Shown: positions 15,192 through 23,202 of the stretch, piece after piece
How the letters are laid out: each line of letters begins with the position of its first letter
How positions within the stretch are numbered: the first letter of the stretch is position 1
Origin: a virus
Length of the DNA stretch: 43,040 nucleotides
IMG/VR virus record: IMGVR_UViG_3300036791_000455
Span: 1 to 43,040 of that record
Strand: one strand, 5' to 3'
The notes under the pieces: generated by a model
What the model was told of the DNA's origin: nothing
The model's input: only the letters and a program-made list of their open reading frames with translations
The model's database searches: none
Made by a program: the position numbers and the translations under genes

Positions 15192-18100
15192 CCCTGTTCG
15201 TCGGCATCGCGGTTCTGACGGTGATCGCTGCGCCGGTCGCGGCCGGCTTCCTCGCGACCGGGCTGGCCGGGGCCATCGGGGGCGTCGCCACGGGGCTCGG
15301 CGCGTTCATCGGCGCGGCCGGCCCCTTGGCCGCGATCTCGGCCTGGGGCACCGTGGCGCTGTTCGCGGCGACGGCGCTGACGTCACCCAAAGTCGGCAAA
15401 GGCGCGGCCGGCTCGCAGGTGCAATTCCAGGCCGACCCGACCGCCGGCATCCCGCTGATGCTCGGGCGCTCGGCGACCGGCGGCAAGATCATCCACGGCA
15501 ACACCGATGGCCAAGCCGACAAGAACAAGGCGCTGTACTACCTGATCGCCCTGACCGGCGGCCCGCTCGGCAACTTCGAAAGCCTGATCGCTTCGGCCAA
15601 GCCGACCACCTTCGACGGCAGCGGCGCTTGCACCTCGCCGGCCGAGTGGGCGGGCAAGATGTTCCTGCGGACCACGCCGGGCGACAAACCCGACTCCCAG
15701 GCCTACTTCCCGGCCGGCATCAGCGCGGGTCTGGTCCCGGAATGGACGGCCGCCCACAAGGTCAGCGGCGTGGCCTGCGCGTGGTGGACTCTGGACTACG
15801 ACACCACCGCCTACCCGACTGGCGTGCCTGCGCCGCTGTTCGTCATCCGAGGTCCGGGCGTCTATGATCCGCGTGCTGACAGTTCCTATCCGGGCGGCAG
15901 CGGATCGCAGCGGTGGAACGACCCGACCACCTGGAGTCTGACCGGCAGCGACAATCCCTTCCTCCACGGTCTGGCGTGGTGCATCGGCCGATTCGACAAC
16001 GGCAAGCTGGTGCATGGGATCGGCGCACCCATCGACGCCATCGACGTGGACGCCTTCGTCCAGGGCGCGAACGTCTGCGATGCGAACGCCTGGACCTGTG
16101 GCGGCGAGGTGCTGACCAGCGACGCGAAATGGGCCGTGCTGACCTCGATCCTGCAGGCCGGCGGCGGCGAGCCGATCCAGCTCGGCGGCCTGATCTCGGC
16201 GTTCGTCCGTACACCGAAAGTCATCCTGGCCACGGCGGTCGGCGCGGACGTGGTGGGGAACGTCTCGATCACCGGGACCAAGCGGCGGCGCGACCGGCTG
16301 AACCAGATCATTCCGACCTATCGATCCGAGGCGAACGCTTGGCAGCTCGTACCGGCCGGCCCGGTGACGGTCAACGAGTACATCGGCCCGGACGGCGGCC
16401 TGCGAAGCAAGGAGGCCAGCTATCCGCTGGTCCAGGACGCCGGGCAGGTGGCGCAGCTCGCCGCCTACGACATCCTGGACGCGCGCGAGTTCGAACCCAT
16501 CGTGCTGCCGATGGGGCCGCGCTGGCAGGGCGTGAAACCGGGCGACTGCATCGAGATCACCGAGCCCGAATTCGGCATGGGCGAGGGCCAGCCGGTGATC
16601 ATCGAGACCCGGCAGCTCGATCTGGTCTCGGGCACGGTGACGCTGAGCTGTCGCAGCGAGACGCCCGGCAAGCACGACTATGCGCTGGGGCGCACGCCGA
16701 GCCCGCCGCCGATCCCCGGCCTCGTGCCGAGCGACCCGTCCTATGTCGCCGCGCCCGATCCTGGCACCTGGACCGCCACGGGCGGCGTGCTGACCGGCGC
16801 GGACGGCTCGCAGGTGCCGGCGATCATCGTGACCGGCGCGGTGAACGATCCGAACGTCAACGGCGTCATCGTCGAGTATCAGCTCCAGCTATCGGCCGGC
16901 GTGTTCGGCGACTGGGTCTCGAACCTGTTCGCCGCGACCACCCGCCGGATGGAGTTTCGCGCGGTCATCAGCGGCGCGACCTACCACGTCCAGGTGCGCT
17001 ATCGCTCGGTGCGGAGCGTCGAGTCCGCCCTGGTCCTGGACCTCGGGCTGGTGACGGTCGGAGCCTCGATCTCGGGCGGCGTGACCCAGATCGGCGGGCA
17101 GACGCCCGAAGAGCTGATCGACCAGCTCAACCAGACCACCGCGCTCGGCCAGCAGACCTCGGCGCAAGCCTCGCAGACGGCCAGCGATCTGGTTTTCACC
17201 AACCAGAATCTCCACGACGCCACCACGCTGTCGGACGGCACGTCGCTGGAGACGTACACGGTCAATAACGTCACCAGCCTGACCAACTCGGCGAACTATT
17301 CGGTGACCCGGCTGGACGCCATCGGCGTGCTGCGCTCGGACGGCGACACCTTCCAGCTCTCCGACACGACCCTTTATGCCGATGCGTCAAACACCTGGGG
17401 CAACTTCAAGCAGAGCCTGCAGACCTCTATTGGCAACAACACGGCGGCGATCACCACCGAGCAGACCGCCCGCGCCAACGCCGACAGCGCGCTGTCCACC
17501 TCGATCTCGAATGTCTCGACCACGGTCGGCGGCCACACCGCCGACATCACCAACCTGCAAAGCTCGGTGAACGGCCTCAACGCGCAGTGGGTACTGTCGG
17601 TCTCATCGACCGGGCCAGGATACGCCGAGGTTGCCGGGATCAAGCTGGCGGCCAACCCGACCAGCTCGTCCATCGCCTTTGTCGCCAATCAGATCGGCTT
17701 CACCGATGGCACCACCAACGTCTATCCGCTGTCGGTGGTCGGCGGCAAAGTGATCGCCACCAACTTCCAGGCCGACGACATCAAGGCCAACACGATCACC
17801 ACCAACATGATCGTCGCCAACAACATCAGCGTGGCGAGCCGGGTCCCTTTCAGCGGATCGTTGTTCATTCCAGCCGGCTCGGCCGCGCAGGTTCTGGTGA
17901 TCTCGGCCACGCCCGTTTGCTCGGGCGGCTATATCGACATCGACCTCTGGTTCAACGCCAGGGCGTCGCCGGGAGCCGATGGCGACATCATCTACGGGTT
18001 TTATTTCGACGGCACGCTGATCGACACCTTTGGCACCTCGTCGCACTCGCTCAATTACGGCTCGCAATACAATTCATCCTACTACAGTTATAAGCATAAG

Positions 18101-18220
18101 CCGGCCGCCGGCAGTCACACCTACGCCGTTTATGTCTATAACAACGTCAACACTGGCACCTTGACCGCCTACGTCACTAAAGGCGCGATTACTATTCTCG
18201 ACAACAAGACGCAGTCCTGA
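15179..18220 (+). CDS. Tail tip attachment / host-specificity protein (J-like)
   Basis: 1013 residues from GTG 15179. A hydrophobic, Gly/Ala-rich N-terminal ~70 residues (LFVGIAVLTVIAAPVAAGFLA and following) is typical of tip proteins. A J-type body follows, with IPLMLGRSATGGKIIHG, a LTGGPLGNFESL region, and RRRDRLNQIIPTYRSEANAW. A fibronectin-like segment is at ~550-640 (IVEYQLQLSAG). From ~650 a Ser/Thr/Asn/Gln-rich coiled region leads to FQADDIKANTITTNMI, a central-fibre (DUF1983-like) signature, then a receptor-side beta domain. It opens the tail and determines host range. A long upstream frame (to 15122) is out-competed by the GTG overlap with the peptidase gene. Confidence 0.88.
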   Translation: MAKVALFVGIAVLTVIAAPVAAGFLATGLAGAIGGVATGLGAFIGAAGPLAAISAWGTVALFAATALTSPKVGKGAAGSQVQFQADPTAGIPLMLGRSATGGKIIHGNTDGQADKNKALYYLIALTGGPLGNFESLIASAKPTTFDGSGACTSPAEWAGKMFLRTTPGDKPDSQAYFPAGISAGLVPEWTAAHKVSGVACAWWTLDYDTTAYPTGVPAPLFVIRGPGVYDPRADSSYPGGSGSQRWNDPTTWSLTGSDNPFLHGLAWCIGRFDNGKLVHGIGAPIDAIDVDAFVQGANVCDANAWTCGGEVLTSDAKWAVLTSILQAGGGEPIQLGGLISAFVRTPKVILATAVGADVVGNVSITGTKRRRDRLNQIIPTYRSEANAWQLVPAGPVTVNEYIGPDGGLRSKEASYPLVQDAGQVAQLAAYDILDAREFEPIVLPMGPRWQGVKPGDCIEITEPEFGMGEGQPVIIETRQLDLVSGTVTLSCRSETPGKHDYALGRTPSPPPIPGLVPSDPSYVAAPDPGTWTATGGVLTGADGSQVPAIIVTGAVNDPNVNGVIVEYQLQLSAGVFGDWVSNLFAATTRRMEFRAVISGATYHVQVRYRSVRSVESALVLDLGLVTVGASISGGVTQIGGQTPEELIDQLNQTTALGQQTSAQASQTASDLVFTNQNLHDATTLSDGTSLETYTVNNVTSLTNSANYSVTRLDAIGVLRSDGDTFQLSDTTLYADASNTWGNFKQSLQTSIGNNTAAITTEQTARANADSALSTSISNVSTTVGGHTADITNLQSSVNGLNAQWVLSVSSTGPGYAEVAGIKLAANPTSSSIAFVANQIGFTDGTTNVYPLSVVGGKVIATNFQADDIKANTITTNMIVANNISVASRVPFSGSLFIPAGSAAQVLVISATPVCSGGYIDIDLWFNARASPGADGDIIYGFYFDGTLIDTFGTSSHSLNYGSQYNSSYYSYKHKPAAGSHTYAVYVYNNVNTGTLTAYVTKGAITILDNKTQS

Positions 18221-18233
18221 AGGGGGCGCAGCC

Positions 18234-18641
18234 ATGATGCCCGGCACCTACCCGCTGATCATCTACCGGGCGGACGATCACGCCTGGAGGTTCGTGTTGT
18301 GGCAGGACGCGGCCAAGTCGGTGCCGGTCGATCTGACCGGCGTTACGGTCGCGGCCGAGGTCCGGGATCGCCCGGCCGGCGCGTCGATCTTCCCGCTCGC
18401 GCTGACGGTGACGCTGCCGAACATCATCGACGCAGAGCTGGACCATGACATCACCGCGCAATTGCCGGCGAGCGGGCGTTGGGATTTGCAGTTGACCGAT
18501 CCGGCCGGCTGGGTCTCGACCATCCTGGCTGGCGGCGTGACGGTGACCGGCGACATCACCGACAGCAGCGGCGAGCCGGCTGCGGCGAGCGACACGCCGG
18601 CCCCGGCGCGACGTCGGGCCGGCTATCTGGTGGAGGGCTGA
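18234..18641 (+). CDS. Small baseplate/tail protein (BppU-N-like)
   Basis: 135 residues: YPLIIYRADDHAWRFVLWQD, PVDLTGVTVAAEVRDRPAG, then alternating strands and GRWDLQLTDPAGWVSTILAGGVTV. This resembles the N-terminal immunoglobulin-like domain of phage baseplate upper proteins (BppU_N-type), which link fibres to the tail. It is encoded just before the tail fibre gene, with GAAGGGGG ahead of ATG 18234. The C-terminus is Ala/Pro/Arg rich. Function inferred from fold pattern and position. Confidence 0.55.
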   Translation: MMPGTYPLIIYRADDHAWRFVLWQDAAKSVPVDLTGVTVAAEVRDRPAGASIFPLALTVTLPNIIDAELDHDITAQLPASGRWDLQLTDPAGWVSTILAGGVTVTGDITDSSGEPAAASDTPAPARRRAGYLVEG

Positions 18642-18643
18642 GC

Positions 18644-20827
18644 ATGGGCGATCCGTTCGACGCGCAACAGGTGGTCCTGGTCGAGGCCGACACGCTGGCG
18701 CAGCAGGTGGTCCTGGTCGAGGCCGAGATCATCCAGGGCCTGCCAGGGCCGCAGGGCCCGGTGGGGCCGGTAGGTCCGGTTGGGCCGGTCGGGCCGGTGG
18801 GTCCGGTTGGGCCCATCAGCAGCGTCACCTCGACGACGCCGAATATCGCGGTGGCCAACCCGACCACCGCGCCGGCTCTGACGCTGAACCCCAACCTGAC
18901 GCTCAGCACGCTGGGGGTCGGCTCGGCGCTCCAGCCCAGCACGCCGTTCTCGGTCTACTCGAACACCCCTCGCGGCTATGTCGGCGATCTCATCGGCGAC
19001 GGCATCGCCACGACACTGTCGCTCGACACCTACTCGAACGACGCCGTGCAGCCGGTGATCACCACGCAGAAGGCGCGCGGCACGCTGGCCGCGCCGCTGG
19101 CGGTGATCGCAGGCGACAGCCCCGGCTCGTACAATTTCCGGGGCTATGACGGGACGCAGTTCCTCGGCGTCGCCTCGATCCAGGCCTGGATCGGCGGGAT
19201 CAACGGAGCCGGCGATATCTCGGCCGACCTGTCGTTTCAGACCCGGCCGCAAGGCACTGGCGTGGGGCTGACCGAGCGCATGCGGATCAAGCGCGACGGC
19301 ACGATCCAAGCCGGCGGCCCGAACTCACCCGGCACCAAATATGGCTTTTACGACAACACGGTCGGCAACATCCTGGAGGTCGTTGGCGATGGCGTTGGGG
19401 TCTGGGTGGGGCCAACGATCTATAGCGCGACAGGCCAGCCCGTCTTGCAGGTGCAGCGTTCTCGCGGCACGCGCGCCGCGCCGACGCCCGTCGCTGGCGG
19501 CGATCTCATCGGCCGCTTGGCTGCGAACGCTTACGACGGGTCAGCTTTTGAGTCGCTCAGCCTCATCGACACCGTGGTTTCGGTGATCAACGGGCCGAAC
19601 GACATTTCGGGCGACCTGTCGCTCAAGGTCCGGCCGAATGGCGTCGGCGCTGCGGCGACCGAGCGCCTGCGCCTCGCCCACGACGGCACCTTGTATTTCG
19701 GCGGCTCGGCCGCCCCGGTCGGGACGGTCAGCCCCGCTGGCGATCTCAGCATGACCGGCAAAATCTTCGCCGAGAACTCTTCGATGGTTCTCTATAGCGA
19801 CGCTCAATACAACTACCTAACGATGTACAATGTAGCGCCCTATGCTTACTGGGCTCTCGAAAAGGCGACTAGCAATTTGGCTTGGAAGGCCAATAATAAC
19901 ACGACGTTGCTGTATTGCGATAGTTCTGGAAACTTCAGCGCGGGCGGGAACGTCAGCGCGGGCGGGAACGTCAGCGCGAATAGCAAGATTTTTGCCTACA
20001 ACAACGAACTCGCCTTCTACGGCGATGCCAATAACGACTACCTCGTTTGTAACCAAACACAGTCGGCTTACTGGTCGTATGCCAAAGCGACAGGGCTTCT
20101 TAATTGGAGTAACGCCAACACGGGTTTATTCACCATTGATAGCGCGGGCAACGTCACCGCCGTCGGCATTATTCAGACCGGGCCGAGCGGCAACACCCAG
20201 ATGAAGGGCGACTCGGCTGGCGGGTACTTCGTCCTCAATGCGGCGCAGTCGACTTTCTTGAGCTACAGCAACTCAGACAAGCACCTGTACTACACTCAAA
20301 ACGGCAATGTTGTCTTCGCGATCAGCTCCACTGGGCAAGTCACGGCTTTCGGCATCCCCATCGGCGGGGCCAACCAGATCGTCGCGGGTTACTTCGTCAA
20401 CGGGACGACGTGGAACGCCGAGCGGATCGGCATCAGTATCGACGGCACGCACGCCAACGCGGTCTATTCGAACAGTTCGGCGACGGCGACGTGGTCAACG
20501 ACCGGCTCGGATCGCCGGCTCAAGCGCAACCTGAAGCCGGCCGGCGACGCGCTCGGCATCGTCAACCAGCTCCAGGTCTACGATCTGGACTACAAGACGA
20601 AGCGCGGCCGAGCCGAAGGATTCCCCGCGCCCAAGACCCAGCACTGGCCGTTCAGCCTGATCGCGGACGAGGTGGGCGATCTGATGCCCCACGCGGCGAT
20701 CCAGCAGACCGAGGACGACGGCGACCATTGGATCGGGTTGCACCCGCAGCACCTCGTCGCGACGCTCTGGCGGGCGGTGCAGCAGCTCAGCGCGCGGGTC
20801 GAGGCGCTAGAGGCGGCGGCTCGCTAG
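18644..20827 (+). CDS. Tail fibre with C-terminal S74 intramolecular chaperone
   Basis: 727 residues from ATG 18644. An N-terminal anchor with duplicated AQQVVLVEAD leads to a collagen-like (G-P-V)n stalk at ~37-58. Two beta modules each end in TERMRIKRDGT or TERLRLAHDGT. Three ~65-residue beta repeats each contain an S-G-N-V/G-Q-V-T-A-like ending. A C-terminal S74 chaperone follows, with SDRRLKRNL (autocleavage Ser at its start) and FSLIADEVGDLMP. The chaperone trimerises the fibre and is cut off. The middle is visibly less GC-rich than the neighbours. It ends convergently, overlapping the next minus-strand gene by 21 bp. Confidence 0.88.
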   Translation: MGDPFDAQQVVLVEADTLAQQVVLVEAEIIQGLPGPQGPVGPVGPVGPVGPVGPVGPISSVTSTTPNIAVANPTTAPALTLNPNLTLSTLGVGSALQPSTPFSVYSNTPRGYVGDLIGDGIATTLSLDTYSNDAVQPVITTQKARGTLAAPLAVIAGDSPGSYNFRGYDGTQFLGVASIQAWIGGINGAGDISADLSFQTRPQGTGVGLTERMRIKRDGTIQAGGPNSPGTKYGFYDNTVGNILEVVGDGVGVWVGPTIYSATGQPVLQVQRSRGTRAAPTPVAGGDLIGRLAANAYDGSAFESLSLIDTVVSVINGPNDISGDLSLKVRPNGVGAAATERLRLAHDGTLYFGGSAAPVGTVSPAGDLSMTGKIFAENSSMVLYSDAQYNYLTMYNVAPYAYWALEKATSNLAWKANNNTTLLYCDSSGNFSAGGNVSAGGNVSANSKIFAYNNELAFYGDANNDYLVCNQTQSAYWSYAKATGLLNWSNANTGLFTIDSAGNVTAVGIIQTGPSGNTQMKGDSAGGYFVLNAAQSTFLSYSNSDKHLYYTQNGNVVFAISSTGQVTAFGIPIGGANQIVAGYFVNGTTWNAERIGISIDGTHANAVYSNSSATATWSTTGSDRRLKRNLKPAGDALGIVNQLQVYDLDYKTKRGRAEGFPAPKTQHWPFSLIADEVGDLMPHAAIQQTEDDGDHWIGLHPQHLVATLWRAVQQLSARVEALEAAAR
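19936..19971 (+). repeat. 18-bp in-frame tandem repeat in tail fibre
   Basis: Two exact 18-base units (CAGCGCGGGCGGGAACGT) plus a third partial copy encode repeated S-A-G-G-N-V. Because 18 is six codons, copy-number change would keep the frame. Confidence 0.85.
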
Positions 20828-21187
20828 GTCCCTTCGGTACTTGATCACGCGACCGACGCTCAGGGCTTGGCGCGCGATGCGGACCATGTCGGCCGTCCCG
20901 TCGCCACCCGGAAACGCCAGGACGTAGTCGGGCGCGAATTCGCTCAGCATCCGGCGATTTCGCAGCGGGCCCGCGCTTGGCCCGAACCTCGTCCAGTCGG
21001 CCGGGTACGGCACGCGCTCGACGCCGTGCGCCGCCGCCCAGTCTCGCGCCATGTGATCGACGCCGCGATAGTCGCCGTCAGCCAGGACAGCGATAGGCTC
21101 GACGGCATCGTGAAAGGCGTCCAGGCACCGATAGACAAAGGCGCGGTCGGTCCAGTCTCGGCCGCCGCAGACGATCACGCGCGCCAC
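20807..21187 (-). CDS. YspA / cpYpsA-related SLOG-family protein (DUF2493)
   Basis: 126 residues with VIVCGGRDWTDRAFVYRCLD at the start, a DYRGVDHMARDWAAAHGVE helix, and FPGGDGTADMVRIARQA near the end. The GGRDW and GG.GT loops are nucleotide-binding motifs of the SLOG superfamily, whose members bind nucleotides or nucleotide-derived ligands; many phages carry one with no known role. It is the last gene of the minus-strand accessory run and overlaps the tail fibre gene end. Confidence 0.85.
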   Translation of the reverse strand: MARVIVCGGRDWTDRAFVYRCLDAFHDAVEPIAVLADGDYRGVDHMARDWAAAHGVERVPYPADWTRFGPSAGPLRNRRMLSEFAPDYVLAFPGGDGTADMVRIARQALSVGRVIKYRRDLASRRL

Positions 21188-21191
21188 CAGC

Positions 21192-21413
21192 CTACTCGAC
21201 GCCCAGCCGCTGCTTCAGACGCGCCAAGTCGAGATCGTCACCCCAGACCTTCTCGGCGAGCGCGAGCAGCAGCATGGCGCTGCCCGGCATGTCACCGCCC
21301 AGCAGGTAGCCGACCGCCAGGGCGACGGACGATGTCGCCATACTGAGGCTGGCGCGTCCGCTCACCAAGTCGGACGCCTCGGCCCAGGCGTCCGGTATTT
21401 TCGTGCTCGTCAT
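21192..21413 (-). CDS. Small hypothetical protein with hydrophobic helix
   Basis: 73 residues. The segment SLSMATSSVALAVGYLLGGD and the adjoining SAMLLLALAEKVWG could form one membrane or amphipathic helix pair, followed by DLDLARLKQRLG. There are only four bases to the next gene downstream. A holin is conceivable from size and hydrophobicity, but nothing specific supports it. Family not recognised. Confidence 0.5.
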   Translation of the reverse strand: MTSTKIPDAWAEASDLVSGRASLSMATSSVALAVGYLLGGDMPGSAMLLLALAEKVWGDDLDLARLKQRLGVE

Positions 21414-21428
21414 CAGGATGGTCCCCCG

Positions 21429-21527
21429 CTAGCGCCACGCCAGCCATACCACGAACCCGGCGCAGGGGGGCGAGGTCGCGCCGCTCAGCAGCAGGTAGGC
21501 GGCGGCGTAGATCACGGGACTGGGCAT
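21429..21527 (-). CDS. Very small hydrophobic protein (32 residues)
   Basis: Reads MPSPVIYAAAYLLLSGATSP then PCAGFVVWLAWR. It is almost entirely hydrophobic and could be a single membrane-spanning peptide. Its ATG overlaps the stop of an upstream open segment (TGATG at 21525-21529), and CAGGG lies just before it. Not recognised. Confidence 0.4.
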   Translation of the reverse strand: MPSPVIYAAAYLLLSGATSPPCAGFVVWLAWR

Positions 21528-21676
21528 CAGCCCTGGTTACGCTTCCTCGCGTCGCCCCGCCAGAGGGCCGCTGGCGGGCGTTCGAGGTCCGGAGCCTCAG
21601 TAGCCCAGGCAAACCGCCCGAGGCCGTCAGCGGCGCTCTGAGCCGCCCTGGCGGGGGTTTTTCGCCGAGGTCGGGT
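21527..21676 (-). other. Open segment without start, possible frameshifted end of upstream gene
   Basis: This 49-codon open stretch has protein-like sequence (AADGLGRFAWATEAPDLERP, then PAALWRGDARKRNQG) but no ATG, GTG or TTG. The gene at 21627-21851 lies in the neighbouring frame and reads over A5C5 (GGGGGTTTTT on the plus strand, about 21654-21663). A +1 shift there would join the two into one protein of about 110 residues. Confidence 0.4.
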
Positions 21677-21851
21677 CTATCGCGACGATCAGGGCCAGGA
21701 TGTCGGCCTTGAGCGCGGCGATGCCGGCCGCATACGCCTTGCCGAGCCCGTAGGCCTTGATCAGCGGCGTGAGGTGATCGCCCGGCGTGGTGGCGTAGGT
21801 CGAGAGCCGCGCCATCGCTGCCAGCAGCGCCGTCGAGGTCGGCTTGGTCAT
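21627..21851 (-). CDS. Hypothetical helical protein
   Basis: 74 residues from ATG 21851: TKPTSTALLAAMARLSTYAT, then HLTPLIKAYGLGKAYAAGIAALKADILALI. It is predicted all-helical. GAGG lies about 12 bases before the start. The C-terminal SAKNPRQGGSERR differs in character from the body. A +1 shift at the A5C5 run would instead give a longer, more protein-like end. It overlaps the preceding gene by four bases. Confidence 0.6.
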   Translation of the reverse strand: MTKPTSTALLAAMARLSTYATTPGDHLTPLIKAYGLGKAYAAGIAALKADILALIVAIDPTSAKNPRQGGSERR

Positions 21852-22276
21852 GGGGGTGTTTCCTCTTCCTCGTTCCGGGCGAGCTGAGCCTGCCCGATCA
21901 GCCACGCGAAGATCGCGCCGATGGCCGCCTCGTCGTCGGCGATGATCTCGATCCGCTTCAGGCGGACGGTGGTGAACGTCACCCGGCCCAGCTCGGGCGG
22001 CCGGGGGCGATCCTCGAACGGGATCCAGGCCACCGCGTTCGGCGGGGCGGCCTCGCCCATCACGTCCTGGGTGATCCGCTCGACGACCTGGGCGATCTCC
22101 AGCCAGCGACTGATCACGCCGAGCAACTGCCCGGCGATCAGGAGGCGTCGCAGCTCATCGCTGGCCTTGAACTCGGGAAACTCTTCCAGCGCCTCGGCGA
22201 GCGCCACGCCCAGCCGCAGCCGCTTGGTCGGGTCGAGCCGCTCGGGATCGATCATCGGCGTGGTGTCGTCGCTCAT
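21848..22276 (-). CDS. Hypothetical protein
   Basis: 142 residues, acidic. The first half is helical (RLRLGVALAEALEEFPEFKA, SDELRRLLIAGQLLGVISRW), with a strand-rich middle (VTFTTVRLKRIEIIAD) and a terminal helix AIGAIFAWLIGQAQLARNEE. No catalytic motif or metal site is seen. ATG 22276 overlaps the stop of the upstream gene (ATGA), and its own stop overlaps the next start, so it is part of a coupled minus-strand operon. Confidence 0.6.
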   Translation of the reverse strand: MSDDTTPMIDPERLDPTKRLRLGVALAEALEEFPEFKASDELRRLLIAGQLLGVISRWLEIAQVVERITQDVMGEAAPPNAVAWIPFEDRPRPPELGRVTFTTVRLKRIEIIADDEAAIGAIFAWLIGQAQLARNEEEETPP

Positions 22277-22485
22277 ATGCGCCCATCCGGCAGATCGGCC
22301 TCGATCTGATCGGCGATATCGCGCAGCACCACCGGCAGCGCGTAGGGGCGCAGCGTGTCGTCCAACTGGACGCTGAAGCCGCTGCCCTTGTCGCCGCGAA
22401 TGACGATCAGGATGACGCCGAGCGCGTCCGCGCCGAGCCGGGCGGCCGTAGCGAGGTCGTCATATTTGCCGGGTCCGGTCGGCAT
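22273..22485 (-). CDS. Small hypothetical protein
   Basis: 70 residues from ATG 22485: PTGPGKYDDLATAARLGADA, then VILIVIRGDKGSGFSVQLDD and a helix VLRDIADQIEADLPDGRI. Small phage proteins with a ...GxKGSGFSVQ... core followed by a D.A..IE helix are common and uncharacterised. TGATG overlap with the upstream gene decides the start. Confidence 0.6.
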   Translation of the reverse strand: MPTGPGKYDDLATAARLGADALGVILIVIRGDKGSGFSVQLDDTLRPYALPVVLRDIADQIEADLPDGRI

Positions 22486-22805
22486 CAGTCGAGCCTCGCT
22501 GCCTGCCACGTCCGGTCGGTCCGCTGCAGGATCACCACGAAGCCGGCCGGGTAGATCACCACGGTCTCGGCGCTCGCCGGCAGGATGGTCATCGCCAGCG
22601 GCTCCAGCGGCGGGTCCTCGGGATAGCAGAGCCAGAGGTCGGGCCGCAGGGTGAAGCCGGGCAAAGGTCGCCAGCCGCCGCCGTGGTCGTAGCGGTCGTT
22701 GATCTGTTCGGCCGCCGGGCGCGGGTCGTCGGCGTCGAGAAAGTGCGGGATCAGCCCGCAGGCCTCCCAGCTTTCGGGCGAGGCGGTGATCCAGGACATC
22801 GTCAT
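22485..22805 (-). CDS. Conserved hypothetical phage protein
   Basis: 106 residues, ATG 22805 (or 22799). It contains HFLDADDPRPAAEQINDRY, a Gly/Trp turn (HGGGWRPLPGFTL), LCYPEDPPLEPLAMTIL, and a terminal two-strand unit VVIYPAGFVVILQRTDRTW. It resembles a widespread uncharacterised phage family with a GGW.P..GF core. Both ends overlap neighbouring genes by four or three bases. Confidence 0.6.
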   Translation of the reverse strand: MTMSWITASPESWEACGLIPHFLDADDPRPAAEQINDRYDHGGGWRPLPGFTLRPDLWLCYPEDPPLEPLAMTILPASAETVVIYPAGFVVILQRTDRTWQAARLD

Positions 22806-23056
22806 CGGTCACCTGCCAGCGTGAGCGCGTTGCGGGCCAGATGGCGCAGGTGCGGGTCGTCGCTCTCGCGCAGCACCGCGCGCAACGCCACCACCATGTC
22901 CGGCACCGCCACGACTTCCTTGGCGATGGCCTGCCAGCGGGGGGTGTCGGTCGGGCCGCTGCACAAGGGCGCGTCGTGAGGCTTGGCGGCCTTCAGCGCC
23001 ACCGACCACTCACCGCCGGATATCAGGACCCGGCGGGTCCGGGTGTCGATGCTCAT
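22802..23056 (-). CDS. Hypothetical protein, paralogue of 23577-23852
   Basis: 84 residues: RRVLISGGEWSVALKAAKPH, then WQAIAKEVVAVPDMVVALRAVL and HLRHLARNALTLAG. It shares the layout ISGG-W.A-K, (I/V)VAVP.M...LRAV and LR.LA..AL..AG with the protein at 23577-23852, so the two are probably old duplicates. No function recognised. ATG 23056 overlaps the stop of the small gene before it. Confidence 0.6.
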   Translation of the reverse strand: MSIDTRTRRVLISGGEWSVALKAAKPHDAPLCSGPTDTPRWQAIAKEVVAVPDMVVALRAVLRESDDPHLRHLARNALTLAGDR

Positions 23057-23187
23057 GGGCTCAGCCCTTTGCGGCCAGTTTCGGCGGTTTCAGCGAGTTT
23101 CTTACGACTGGTCCCCCCCTCTGGGGGGGAGGGGGGTCCCGTAAGATTGATCGTAAGATTGATAAGATCGGGTTTTGGCTCGTCCAT
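23053..23187 (-). CDS. 44-residue peptide carrying the CGTAAGATTG repeats
   Basis: Reads MDEPKPDLINLTINLTGPPS, then PPEGGTSRKKLAETAETGRK and GLSP. CCAGGA precedes ATG 23187 by about eight bases, and the stop overlaps the next ATG (ATGA), so it is likely translated. The DNA holds four copies of the repeat family also found at 40855-41016; three encode DLINLTINLT, so the repeats may be regulatory sites inside a small gene. The peptide is charged with a Pro-rich middle. Not recognised. Confidence 0.45.
   Translation of the reverse strand: MDEPKPDLINLTINLTGPPSPPEGGTSRKKLAETAETGRKGLSP
23101..23168. repeat. Repeat cluster A: CGTAAGATTG-type elements
   Basis: CTTACGAC at 23101-23108, GTAAGATTG at 23141-23149, TCGTAAGATTG at 23151-23161 and a degenerate ATAAGATCG at 23162-23170, separated by a C6/G-rich hairpin (CCCCCC...GGGGGG, 23113-23138). 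The same words recur at 40855-41016. Confidence 0.7.
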
Positions 23188-23202
23188 TTTGGGTGTCCTG
23201 GC

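Noticed and set aside
15383-16675. 430-codon minus-strand frame opposite the tip protein
   Set aside because: Antisense shadow of the J-like protein.
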